Source: Limnohabitans curvus
GTDB taxonomy: Bacteria; Pseudomonadota; Gammaproteobacteria; Burkholderiales; Burkholderiaceae_C
DNA: 64,000 nucleotides
Assembly (NCBI RefSeq): GCF_003063475.1
Contig: NZ_NESP01000001.1
Location: 868,001-932,000 of the forward strand
Reading direction: 5' to 3'
The notes below the pieces were generated by a model, which made no database searches, was not told the DNA's origin, and was given only the letters and a program-made list of their open reading frames with translations. Position numbers and translations under genes: made by a program. Shown piece after piece: positions 1-8,053 of the stretch (the stretch's first letter is position 1; each line of letters opens with the position of its first letter).

Positions 1-593
1 CCTTTGAGTCGGTCGGTGTCATACGCGCCGGGTAGCAAGTTGTTGATGGTCACGTTGTTGGCCGCCAGTTTTTGCGTGCGTGCCACACCCGCCACAAAAC
101 CCGTCAATCCTGAACGTGCGCCATTGGACAAGCCCAAGATGTCGATGGGCGCCTTCACCGCACTGGAGGTGATGTTGATGATGCGGCCAAAGCCTCGCTC
201 GGCCATGCCATCCACCGTGGCTTTGATCAGCTCAATGGGTGTGAGCATGTTGGCATCGACCGCCTTGATCCAATCGTCGCGTTCCCAGTTGCGAAAGTCG
301 CCGGGTGGCGGACCGCCTGCGTTGGTCACCACGATGTCAAAGTTTTTACCGGGGCCACCGGCCACCGACCAAATGGCTTCGCGACCTTGCTCGGTGGTGA
401 TGTCCACCGCCACCGCGAGGATGGTGGTACCCAGCTTGCGCAGCTCAGTGGCCGCAGCGTCTAGCGCCTCAGCACCACGCGCCACGATGACCACGTTGAC
501 GCCTTCGCGTGCGAGTGACTGCGCACAGCCAAAACCCAAGCCCTTGCTTGCGCCACCCACCAATGCCCATTTACCTTTGATACCTAAATCCAT
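1..593 (-). CDS. Atypical SDR family oxidoreductase (3' end missing)
   Basis: This is a short-chain dehydrogenase/reductase with a Rossmann fold, whose C-terminus lies beyond the window edge. The N-terminus carries the nucleotide-binding motif GGASKGLG near residue 14, and an NAGG motif follows in mid-protein. The start ATG (591-593) overlaps the stop codon of the upstream EamA gene (593-595), so the two are probably co-transcribed. The active-site region is unusual. The Ser motif ITSS is present, but where the family has Tyr-x-x-x-Lys this protein reads SNGAR, so Tyr appears as Ser and Lys as Arg. Such divergent SDRs are often annotated as 3-oxoacyl-ACP reductases. The substrate cannot be inferred. 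The fold is secure and the activity is not. Confidence 0.85.
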   Translation of the reverse strand, partial: MDLGIKGKWALVGGASKGLGFGCAQSLAREGVNVVIVARGAEALDAAATELRKLGTTILAVAVDITTEQGREAIWSVAGGPGKNFDIVVTNAGGPPPGDFRNWERDDWIKAVDANMLTPIELIKATVDGMAERGFGRIINITSSAVKAPIDILGLSNGARSGLTGFVAGVARTQKLAANNVTINNLLPGAYDTDRLK

Positions 594-1501
594 CACTTCG
601 CTCCGTACTTAGAAACAATAAACACACCGCTTAACACCAAAAGGGTACCCACACCAATCCATATGTTCAGCGGCTCATTCAGCACCCAGACGCCCATCGC
701 GATGGTGGCCATGGGGCCAATCATGCCTGTTTGTGCAGTCAAAGCAGCACCGATGCGTTCAATGGCCATCATCACCATGAGGACAGGTGCAACCGTGCAC
801 GCCAAGGCATTGAGTAAGGCCAGCCACAACACCTCTACAGGCACATGCGCCGCAGACAGTGGGCGCAGCAACACAAACTGTGCAATGCAGCACACGCACG
901 CCACACTGGTGGCCCACCCCACCAATCGCAAAGAGCCAATGCGGTTCACCATCTGACCGCTGAAAATCAAATACATCGCATACGTCACAGCGCTCGCAAA
1001 AATCAATCCGCTGCCCAAGGCCACGTCGGCACCTGACAGCGTGAGCTCATGCGCAAACACCAGCAGCACCCCGCTGTAGCTCACGCCCATCGCCAACATG
1101 CGAATCGGTTGAATGGGGTTTTTGTACAGCGCCCAACCGAGCAACACGACCAGCGTAGGGTTGAGGTACAGAATGAGCCGCTCTAAGCTGGCCGTGATGT
1201 ATTGCAAGCCTAAAAAGTCAAGGTAGCTCGACAAGTAGTAGCCCACAAAACCAAGCCCCATGATATTCAACACATCGCGACGGGTCAGCGGGTTTTCGCG
1301 CGCGATGGCTTGACGCTCAGCCCACAAGCCCATGGCAATGAAAAACGGCAGCGCAAACAACATGCGGTACATGATGACGGTGACCGCATCCACGCCATAC
1401 ACATAAGACAGCTTGACGATGATGGCCTTGCCGCTGAACGCAATGGCACCCGCAGCCGCTAAAAGAAGCCCCGACAAAGCAGGACGTTGGACAGAATTCA
1501 T
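593..1501 (-). CDS. EamA/DMT-family transporter
   Basis: A 302-residue inner-membrane protein of the drug/metabolite transporter superfamily. The sequence is a regular series of about ten hydrophobic helices forming two EamA repeats, and the length is typical of the family (about 300). The N-terminus goes straight into the first helix after a few residues, and the C-terminus ends in a short basic tail. It is divergent from the CPA2 antiporter gene and overlaps the start of the SDR gene downstream by one base. EamA proteins export or import amino acids, nucleosides or other metabolites, but the substrate cannot be read from sequence or context. Confidence 0.9.
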   Translation of the reverse strand: MNSVQRPALSGLLLAAAGAIAFSGKAIIVKLSYVYGVDAVTVIMYRMLFALPFFIAMGLWAERQAIARENPLTRRDVLNIMGLGFVGYYLSSYLDFLGLQYITASLERLILYLNPTLVVLLGWALYKNPIQPIRMLAMGVSYSGVLLVFAHELTLSGADVALGSGLIFASAVTYAMYLIFSGQMVNRIGSLRLVGWATSVACVCCIAQFVLLRPLSAAHVPVEVLWLALLNALACTVAPVLMVMMAIERIGAALTAQTGMIGPMATIAMGVWVLNEPLNIWIGVGTLLVLSGVFIVSKYGAK

Positions 1502-1583
1502 TCGTGAAAATAACCAGTAAGTCTTGAGTTTATGTGAGCCTTAGGCGCGGGCGTGTCACAAACGCTCGGTACCATTGGGGGGT

Positions 1584-3353
1584 ATGTCATCCCTCGAACT
1601 CACCCTGCTGTATTTGTGCGCTGCCGTGATCAGCGTGGTGGCGTGTCGACTGCTGCAACTGCCCGCCATGTTGGGCTATTTGTTTGCAGGCGTGGTGATT
1701 GGTCCCAACGCGCTGGCCTTGGCCAAAGACTCCGCAGCGATTGAACACCTGGCCGAATTTGGCGTGGTGTTTTTGATGTTCGTCATCGGCCTTGAATTCA
1801 ATTTACCCAAACTCATGCGCATGCGCAAGCTGGTGTTTGGGTTGGGCTTGGGGCAAGTGCTGTTCACGCTTGTGGGCGCATTGCTGTTCAACCTCGCCGT
1901 CGGCTTTGCGCTCAAAGAGCTGGGCTACCTCTGGCGCTTGAGCTGGCAAGCGGCTTTGGCTTTGGGCAGTGCCTTGGCCATGTCGAGCACGGCCATCGTG
2001 GTCAAGCTCATGGCGGACCGTGTGGAGCTGGAGTCACCCCACGGCCAACGCGTGATGGGCGTGCTGCTGTTCCAAGATTTGGCCGTGGTGCCGCTGCTGG
2101 TGCTCATCCCCGCGCTGGCGGATATGGGCGAGCACAACATTTGGAAAGTGCTGGCCATCGCCATGCTCAAGGCAACCGCGCTGGTGGGCTTGTTGCTGTG
2201 GGGCGGTCAGCGCGTGATGCGCAGTTGGCTGCATTTGGTGGCACGTCGCAAGAGCGATGAACTGTTCATGCTCAACCTGTTGTTCATGACCTTGGGCTTG
2301 GCCTGGCTCACCGAACTCGCAGGTTTGTCGTTGGCCATGGGCGCTTTCTTGGCCGGCATGTTGATTGCTGAGACCAACTTCAAACACAAGGTCGAAGAAG
2401 ACATTCGCCCCTTCCACGATGTGCTGCTAGGTTTGTTCTTTATCACCATCGGCATGAAGCTGGATTGGGAAGTGTTGATCGACAGTTGGGGCTGGGTGCT
2501 GCTGCTGTCGTTCATCCCCGTGTTTTTCAAAGCAGGCTTGGTGTTTGTCTTGGCGCGCATCACCGGCGCGCCTGCCGGTGTGAGCCTGCGCACCAGTTTG
2601 TACCTCGCACAAGCGGGTGAATTCGGTTTTGTGCTGTTGTCACTGGGCTTGCAAAACTCCCTCATCCCTGCGGCTTGGATGAGCCCCATCTTGGCGTCCA
2701 TGGTGTTGTCAATGATTGCCACGCCCTTCTTGGTGATGAATGCAGACCGCATCGTCAACCGATTCATCAGCACCGATTGGTTGCTGCAATCGCTGGCCCT
2801 CACCGGCATGGCCCAGCGCACGCTCAAAATTGAAAACCACGTCATCGTGTGCGGCTACGGACGCAGCGGCCACAACTTGGTCGATTTGCTCAAGCTTGAA
2901 AACATTCCTTATGTCGCCCTCGACTCCGACCCAGACCAAGTACAAATGGGCCGCGACCATGGCCACCATGTGGAACTGGGCGATGCCACCCGTTTCTCGA
3001 GTCTCATGTCGGCGGGTTTGGTGCGCGCCGCCGCCGTGGCCGTGACCTACCCCGACTTGCCCTCTGCACTGAAGGTGTTGGCGTGGGTCAAAGAGCACGC
3101 GCCCAACGTGCCCGTGATTGTGCGCACCCACGACGACGAACACTTAGAAGACCTGCGCGCCGCAGGCGCTGCCGAAGTAGTGCCCGAAGTGATTGAAGGC
3201 AGCTTGATGCTCGCCAGCCAAACTTTGGCGCACATTGGCATTCCCCTCAAACGTGTGATTCGTTTGGTGCAAGGCCAGCGTATGACGCGCTACGCGCTGA
3301 TGCGAGACCCAAACAAATACAAAGAAGGTTTAGACGACATCGCTGCACTCTGA
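1584..3353 (+). CDS. CPA2-type monovalent cation:proton antiporter with TrkA-N domain (KefB-like)
   Basis: A 589-residue inner-membrane antiporter of the Kef/CPA2 family, which exchanges K+ or Na+ for protons. About twelve membrane helices form the exchanger domain (residues 1-385), with the characteristic FxIGLEF segment near residue 65. A cytoplasmic TrkA-N (RCK) domain follows from about residue 415, with the nucleotide motif GYGRSG. The ATG at 1584 is chosen because a GGGGGG tract sits directly before it; the in-frame TTG at 1575 would add only three residues. There is no kefG/kefF-like quinone reductase neighbour, so glutathione gating as in E. coli KefB/C is not supported by context. 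It is convergent with the short acidic-protein gene downstream. Confidence 0.9.
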   Translation: MSSLELTLLYLCAAVISVVACRLLQLPAMLGYLFAGVVIGPNALALAKDSAAIEHLAEFGVVFLMFVIGLEFNLPKLMRMRKLVFGLGLGQVLFTLVGALLFNLAVGFALKELGYLWRLSWQAALALGSALAMSSTAIVVKLMADRVELESPHGQRVMGVLLFQDLAVVPLLVLIPALADMGEHNIWKVLAIAMLKATALVGLLLWGGQRVMRSWLHLVARRKSDELFMLNLLFMTLGLAWLTELAGLSLAMGAFLAGMLIAETNFKHKVEEDIRPFHDVLLGLFFITIGMKLDWEVLIDSWGWVLLLSFIPVFFKAGLVFVLARITGAPAGVSLRTSLYLAQAGEFGFVLLSLGLQNSLIPAAWMSPILASMVLSMIATPFLVMNADRIVNRFISTDWLLQSLALTGMAQRTLKIENHVIVCGYGRSGHNLVDLLKLENIPYVALDSDPDQVQMGRDHGHHVELGDATRFSSLMSAGLVRAAAVAVTYPDLPSALKVLAWVKEHAPNVPVIVRTHDDEHLEDLRAAGAAEVVPEVIEGSLMLASQTLAHIGIPLKRVIRLVQGQRMTRYALMRDPNKYKEGLDDIAAL

Positions 3354-3375
3354 GCGCAAGTCCGTGCGTGGCGGC

Positions 3376-3774
3376 TTACCCTAAGAAGTCGTGCCACAAC
3401 CGGAGCAGCACGTTCACCTCTGCCAGGTTGAAACGTCCCTCAGGCAGATTCCACCAAGCGGTGTCTTCTGGCCCCACATGGCTCTGATTGAACTGCACAC
3501 CGCTTGCAGAAAAGTCCACGCCAAACGCATCGCCATCTGCAAACCATTGCGTTCGCTGGCCTGCCTCAATTTGTGCGATGGCATCCAACACCTCTTGGCA
3601 ACGTTCGACGGTATTCACGTCGCTGGTCAGCCAGCTGCACACAAAACGATTCAGCGGATGCTGTGGGTCTGCTGCGCCATCGTCATCCACCCATTCGCAC
3701 GCGGGATAACGCACAGGCTGCGCCCCGCTGCCGGGGATAGGCGCTTGTGTTTGGATGAAACAACGAAGTGACAT
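3376..3774 (-). CDS. Small acidic protein, possible EndoU immunity partner (UPF0231-like)
   Basis: A 132-residue soluble protein with no signal peptide or membrane segment. It is strongly acidic: I count about 18 Asp/Glu, 7 Arg and no Lys. It is rich in Trp and Phe. Its ATG is three bases after the stop of the exported EndoU-like nuclease gene, so the two are translationally coupled. The spacing of conserved-looking residues resembles the UPF0231/YacL family (a W near residue 48, an acidic helix, an ERxxW-like element, a C-terminal aromatic helix), but that match is weak and made by eye. Acidic cytoplasmic proteins encoded right after a secreted nuclease are typical immunity proteins, so that role is proposed as an inference. 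The alternative is an unrelated conserved hypothetical protein. Confidence 0.7.
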   Translation of the reverse strand: MSLRCFIQTQAPIPGSGAQPVRYPACEWVDDDGAADPQHPLNRFVCSWLTSDVNTVERCQEVLDAIAQIEAGQRTQWFADGDAFGVDFSASGVQFNQSHVGPEDTAWWNLPEGRFNLAEVNVLLRLWHDFLG

Positions 3775-3777
3775 GAA

Positions 3778-4371
3778 TCAGCGGCGTTGGCTGTACACGG
3801 GATACGCCGTGACGCGCGGCTCTAAATAGCCTTCCACGCGCACACCGCTGGGCGTGAGTGCGCTCCACTTGTCACCGCGAATGGTTTTGGTCGGGCTGAA
3901 CCAGGCGGCGTTCACCTCGCTCACCACTTGCGCTGCCGTCCAGTTTTTGGGAAACATGGTGTTGGGCATGGGGTTGCCGTTGCGGTCGGTTTTGGTGAGC
4001 CACTGGCCTGGGTGATTGGGGTCCATCATTTGCACTTGCGCGCGGTACACGCCGGTGGCATCTGGTGCGGATGCCGTGCCTTCCATCACACGCACATCGC
4101 CGTTGAGCAAGGTGTGTCCGCCTGTAGGCTCGCCGGTGTGGCGCTTGTAGTCGGCACCGATGATGTGTTTGAAATCAATGGGGGAATTGCTGGCGGGCAG
4201 CGCAGCTTCGGCGGTGCGTGCGGCTTGAGGTGCAGACTCTTGCACCACCGCCACCGACTTGGCTTTTTCATGCGACGCCGTACTCGATGGGCTGTGCGGC
4301 GCTTTGTAGGAAAAGAACGTCGATAGCGCAACGACCACCAAGGCCAACAAAAGACGACTCAATTTACTCAC
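3778..4371 (-). CDS. Exported EndoU-domain nuclease
   Basis: A 197-residue protein with an N-terminal hydrophobic signal or anchor (residues 5-22), a Ser/Ala-rich linker to about residue 63, and a C-terminal bacterial EndoU-type domain. The family pattern is visible: the first His in KHII (H69), the second in GGH (H86), a Lys in LTKTD (K127), then MFPKNW at about 139-144 and an NAAW helix, as in bacterial EndoU toxins. EndoU enzymes cleave RNA, mostly at uridines, and many bacterial members are contact-dependent or secreted toxins. The start is GTG at 4371, preceded by GAGGTGATG. The gene overlaps the end of the ggt gene by eight bases and is followed three bases later by the acidic protein. 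Family assignment is from motif reading only. Confidence 0.8.
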   Translation of the reverse strand: MSKLSRLLLALVVVALSTFFSYKAPHSPSSTASHEKAKSVAVVQESAPQAARTAEAALPASNSPIDFKHIIGADYKRHTGEPTGGHTLLNGDVRVMEGTASAPDATGVYRAQVQMMDPNHPGQWLTKTDRNGNPMPNTMFPKNWTAAQVVSEVNAAWFSPTKTIRGDKWSALTPSGVRVEGYLEPRVTAYPVYSQRR

Positions 4372-6238
4372 CCATCACCTCACCTTCGCGTCGTGGGTCA
4401 GCACCGCTGATCCACACAGTTTGTCCATGTTTGTTTTGCTTCACCACGGCCTGCAGGCCACTGGTCAACGCAAGTTCTTTCACCTCGTGGCCGCGCTCAC
4501 GCAAGGCCGCAAGGGTAGCAGGCGAAAAGCGCCCGCCTTCCAACACCACGGGCCCGCCCACGCTGCCAAAGTTGGGAAGTGCGATGGCTTGCTGCGGGCT
4601 CAAGCCCCAGTTCAACACACCCACCAAAGTTTTGGCGGTGAAGTGAATGATCATCGCGCCGCCGGGGCTGCCCACACTCATCACCAACTGGCCCGTGGCC
4701 TTGTCAAACACCAAGGTGGGTGACATCGACGAACGTGGGCGTTTGTTGGGCTGCACGCGGTTAGCCACGAGGCGACCCTGTGCATCGCGCGGGGCAAAAC
4801 TGAAATCGGTCAACTCGTTGTTGAGCAAAAAACCTTTGACCATTTGGCGCGAACCAAATGCGTCTTCAATGGTGGTGGTCATGGCCAGCGCGTTGCCGTA
4901 TGCATCGACGATGCTGATGTGCGAGGTGCCGTACTCCGGCTGTTCAGCCATGGGCGCAAAGCTGCTGCGCTGCGCATGCACAGGCACAGGCACAGGCACA
5001 CCGGGCAAGGCCTGCGGCATGGCCGTGGGGCGAATGAGTTTGGCACGCTCATGCAAATACGCAGGGGCCAGCAAGCTTTGCCATTCGCCGCTGGGTGCCG
5101 GTGCAAAGTCAGGATCGGCCACATACAAGGCACGGTCGGCAAAGGCCAAACGCGAAGCCTCGGTGTACAGATGCAACCAACGCGGGTCGGGTGTGCCGTC
5201 CACCAGCTCTGTCGGTGGCGACATCAATGACGCGGGCGTGTGCTGCAACATGCCCAGTATTTGGCCGATGGCAATCGCGCCTGAGCTGGGCGGTGGAAAG
5301 CCACACACGCGATACACACGGCTCGCCGCTGCGTGGTCAAAGCACACGGGTGTGCGTTCTTTGGCTTGGTAGTTGGCCAAGTCATGCAATGCCAAACGGC
5401 CGGGATTGCTGGGGTGCTGTTGCACTTTGCGCACCACAGCCTCGGCCACCTCACCGCTGTAAAACGCTTGCACGCCCTCGTTGGCAATGCGTTGCAACAC
5501 GGCGGCCAATTCAGGATTGCGCAACACATGGCCGATCGCGTGCGGCTCGCCATTGGCTTGGTAAAAGTAAGCGCGCGCGGTGGGGTCTAAACGCAAATAC
5601 GCATCTGCCTTGAGCTGCGCGTGCAAACGCGGGCTGATGGCAAAGCCTTGGGTTGCCAATGCAATGGCAGGCTCAAACAATTTGGTCCATGGCAGTTTGC
5701 CGTGTTGGGCATGCGCTTGCGCCAACATGCGCAACACGCCGGGTGTGCCCACCGAACGACCGCCCACCACAGCCGCGTGAAACGCTAGGGGTTGACCATC
5801 GGCATTGAGCAGCATGTCTTCTGTGGCAGCTGCAGGTGCTGTTTCGCGGCCATCGAACGCTTGCACCTTTGCGCGCCCCCCTTGTGTGGCCGTGCTGTGC
5901 AACAAAAAAGCACCGCCGCCAATGCCACTCGACTGAGGCTCTACCAAACCCAGCACCATTTGCACGGCGATCGCTGCATCCACAGCCGAGCCGCCGGCTT
6001 TCAACACATCAAAGCCTGCTTGTGTGGCCAAGGGGTTGGCCGCGGCCACGGCAAATTTCTTGGTGACGACGTCGGCTTTGCGTGTGAAGCCTGTGGCGAT
6101 TTCGGGTTGCAGCGGTGTACCGCTGACCGTGGTGGGCGATGTCAACCCACCAGACGGCACAGCGCATGCTGCCAACAAGGCCAACACCACCGCCAGCACA
6201 CCGACGCGTTTCAAGCGCACGTTGTTTTGCGCATCCAC
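4364..6238 (-). CDS. ggt: Gamma-glutamyltransferase, lipoprotein-type
   Basis: A 624-residue gamma-glutamyltranspeptidase, an Ntn-hydrolase that self-cleaves into large and small subunits and transfers or hydrolyses gamma-glutamyl groups of glutathione. The nucleophile Thr is T438 in the motif YGTSHIS, followed by the small-subunit signature with repeated Thr (AMTTT) and NNE. The N-terminus has a signal peptide with a lipobox (LLAAC), so it is probably lipid-anchored on the periplasmic side, which suits glutathione scavenging. It follows a second ggt-family gene after a three-base gap, and its 3' end overlaps the EndoU gene. All four leftward genes from 7864 to 3376 form one apparent operon. 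Confidence 0.93.
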   Translation of the reverse strand: MDAQNNVRLKRVGVLAVVLALLAACAVPSGGLTSPTTVSGTPLQPEIATGFTRKADVVTKKFAVAAANPLATQAGFDVLKAGGSAVDAAIAVQMVLGLVEPQSSGIGGGAFLLHSTATQGGRAKVQAFDGRETAPAAATEDMLLNADGQPLAFHAAVVGGRSVGTPGVLRMLAQAHAQHGKLPWTKLFEPAIALATQGFAISPRLHAQLKADAYLRLDPTARAYFYQANGEPHAIGHVLRNPELAAVLQRIANEGVQAFYSGEVAEAVVRKVQQHPSNPGRLALHDLANYQAKERTPVCFDHAAASRVYRVCGFPPPSSGAIAIGQILGMLQHTPASLMSPPTELVDGTPDPRWLHLYTEASRLAFADRALYVADPDFAPAPSGEWQSLLAPAYLHERAKLIRPTAMPQALPGVPVPVPVHAQRSSFAPMAEQPEYGTSHISIVDAYGNALAMTTTIEDAFGSRQMVKGFLLNNELTDFSFAPRDAQGRLVANRVQPNKRPRSSMSPTLVFDKATGQLVMSVGSPGGAMIIHFTAKTLVGVLNWGLSPQQAIALPNFGSVGGPVVLEGGRFSPATLAALRERGHEVKELALTSGLQAVVKQNKHGQTVWISGADPRREGEVMGE

Positions 6239-6241
6239 GCT

Positions 6242-7864
6242 TTAAAAGCCTGCGGCTAAACCATCGCGCCGCGCATCGCTAGCGACCACATAGCCTTCAA
6301 CCTTGGGATTACCTGCACGCCAGATGAATTGACCCGCGCCAAAGTCTTGGTAGTTGTCGTTGATGACCCCCACTTGGTGGCCACGCGCTTGCAAACCGTT
6401 CGCCGTGTCATGGTTGAGCGAAGCCTCGACGTTGATCTCCAAGCCCGCGTTGTAACGCCAACGCGGTGCATCGCATGCAGCTTGCGGGTTTTGTTGGTAG
6501 TCCAGCATGCGCACCAGTGTTTGCATGTGACCTTGTGGTTGCATGTTGGCGCCCATCACGCCGTAGCTCATCACGGGCTGACCGTCTTTGCTGAGGAAGG
6601 CTGGGATGATGGTGTGGAAGGGTCGCTTGCCAGGTGCTACCAAATTGGCGGGGTTCAAACCCTGCGCGTTCAAGCTGAAACCGTGGCCACGGTTTTGCAA
6701 GCTGATGCCAAAGTTGGGCTCCACACAGCCAGAGCCAAAACCCATGTAATTGCTTTGGATGAAGCTGACCATCATGCCGTTTTCATCCGCCGTGCTGAGA
6801 TAAATTGTGCCGCCCTTCACTGGGTTGCCTGCACCAAAGTCTTGGGCACGGTTCATATCGATCAATCGAGCGCGGCTCTTGAGATAAGACGGGTCCAGCA
6901 TTTGCGCTGGCGTGACTTCCATCGCGCTGGGCTCAGCGACGTAGCGGTACACATCGGCAAATGCCAGCTTCATGGCTTCGATTTGCAAATGTTGTGAATC
7001 CACGCCATCGACCTGCAAGCTGGCGATGTCAAAGTTCTCCAGAATGCCCAAAGCGATAAGTGCCGCGATGCCTTGCCCGTTGGGTGGAATTTCGTGCAGC
7101 GTATAGCCACGGTAGTTTTGCGCAATCGGTGTGACCCATTCGGCTTTGTAGTTGGCAAAGTCGCGGGCAGTGATGCTGCCACCGTGTTCGGTAGAGAACT
7201 GTTCAATCGCGTGCGCAATCTCACCACCATAAAACGCTTGGCCTTTGCTTTTTGCAATTGCACGCAAGCCCTTGGCTGCGGCAGGGAACGTGAACAATTC
7301 ACCCACGTTGGGCGCGCGACCCCATGGCAAAAAGTTTTGGGCAAAACCGGGCTGGTTTTGTAACTCCGGTGTGGCGGCGGCCCACTTTTGTTGCACCACC
7401 ACGGGCAACAAATAACCGCGCTCCGCAATTTCAATGGCGGGCTGCATCAAGTCTTCAAACGGCAACTTCCCAAACCGCTCACTCATCGCCACCCACGAGG
7501 CCACCGCACCGGGTACGGTGACCGAATCTATGCCGCGCTTGGGCGGCGTCTTGGCGTCGTCACCGTATTTGCGTTTGAAGTACTCGGGCGTCCAGGTTTG
7601 CGGTGCGTGGCCCGAGGCGTTCAGCCCATGGAGTTCTTTGCCATCCCACAAGATGCAAAACGCGTCTGAGCCCAAGCCACAACTCACGGGCTCGGTCAGT
7701 GTGATAGCCGCTGCAGCCGCAATGGCTGCGTCCACGGCATTGCCGCCTTGCCACAGCATGCGCAAGCCCGCTTGAGCCGCAAGTGGATGCGACGTGGACA
7801 CCACGTTGCGCGCAAACACAGGCAAGCGTGTGGAGGTGTAGGGATTGCTGAAGTTGAACTGCAT
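6242..7864 (-). CDS. Gamma-glutamyltransferase family protein
   Basis: A 540-residue member of the gamma-glutamyltransferase Ntn-hydrolase family, without a recognisable signal peptide. The likely nucleophile is T353 in KGGTIYLS, and the conserved N-terminal GGNAVDAA element is at about residue 40. It diverges clearly from the lipoprotein paralogue downstream and resembles the cytoplasmic group that includes acylases and putative cephalosporin-acylase-like enzymes, so the true substrate may not be glutathione. It is the first gene of the leftward cluster. The upstream 189 bases are AT-rich and shared with the divergent repeat-protein gene. The stop codon is three bases from the start of the next ggt. 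Confidence 0.88.
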   Translation of the reverse strand: MQFNFSNPYTSTRLPVFARNVVSTSHPLAAQAGLRMLWQGGNAVDAAIAAAAAITLTEPVSCGLGSDAFCILWDGKELHGLNASGHAPQTWTPEYFKRKYGDDAKTPPKRGIDSVTVPGAVASWVAMSERFGKLPFEDLMQPAIEIAERGYLLPVVVQQKWAAATPELQNQPGFAQNFLPWGRAPNVGELFTFPAAAKGLRAIAKSKGQAFYGGEIAHAIEQFSTEHGGSITARDFANYKAEWVTPIAQNYRGYTLHEIPPNGQGIAALIALGILENFDIASLQVDGVDSQHLQIEAMKLAFADVYRYVAEPSAMEVTPAQMLDPSYLKSRARLIDMNRAQDFGAGNPVKGGTIYLSTADENGMMVSFIQSNYMGFGSGCVEPNFGISLQNRGHGFSLNAQGLNPANLVAPGKRPFHTIIPAFLSKDGQPVMSYGVMGANMQPQGHMQTLVRMLDYQQNPQAACDAPRWRYNAGLEINVEASLNHDTANGLQARGHQVGVINDNYQDFGAGQFIWRAGNPKVEGYVVASDARRDGLAAGF

Positions 7865-8053
7865 AAGGTTTTAAAAGGCCCGGAATGATCGATTGATTCA
7901 ACCATAAAGAATTCAAAACTGAGTCATTCTTTGAGGTTCACAAATACATTAAATTAACACTATAGAATTAACTTAATTTGAATGATTTGACAATTTATTT
8001 GTCAAACCGTTGTTCTTGTTACTCCCCTTAATTACTCCTAAAGCAGCATCGCC
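7865..8053. promoter_or_regulatory. AT-rich divergent intergenic region with a 21-base dyad
   Basis: This 189-base gap separates the leftward ggt cluster from the rightward repeat-protein gene and is much richer in A and T than the surroundings. A perfect inverted repeat, TTTGACAA and TTGTCAAA separated by five bases, lies at 7986-8006, about 50 bases before the repeat-protein start. It could be an operator for a dimeric regulator. A second, imperfect AT-rich dyad lies around 7950-7975. I cannot assign promoters with confidence. Confidence 0.5.
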
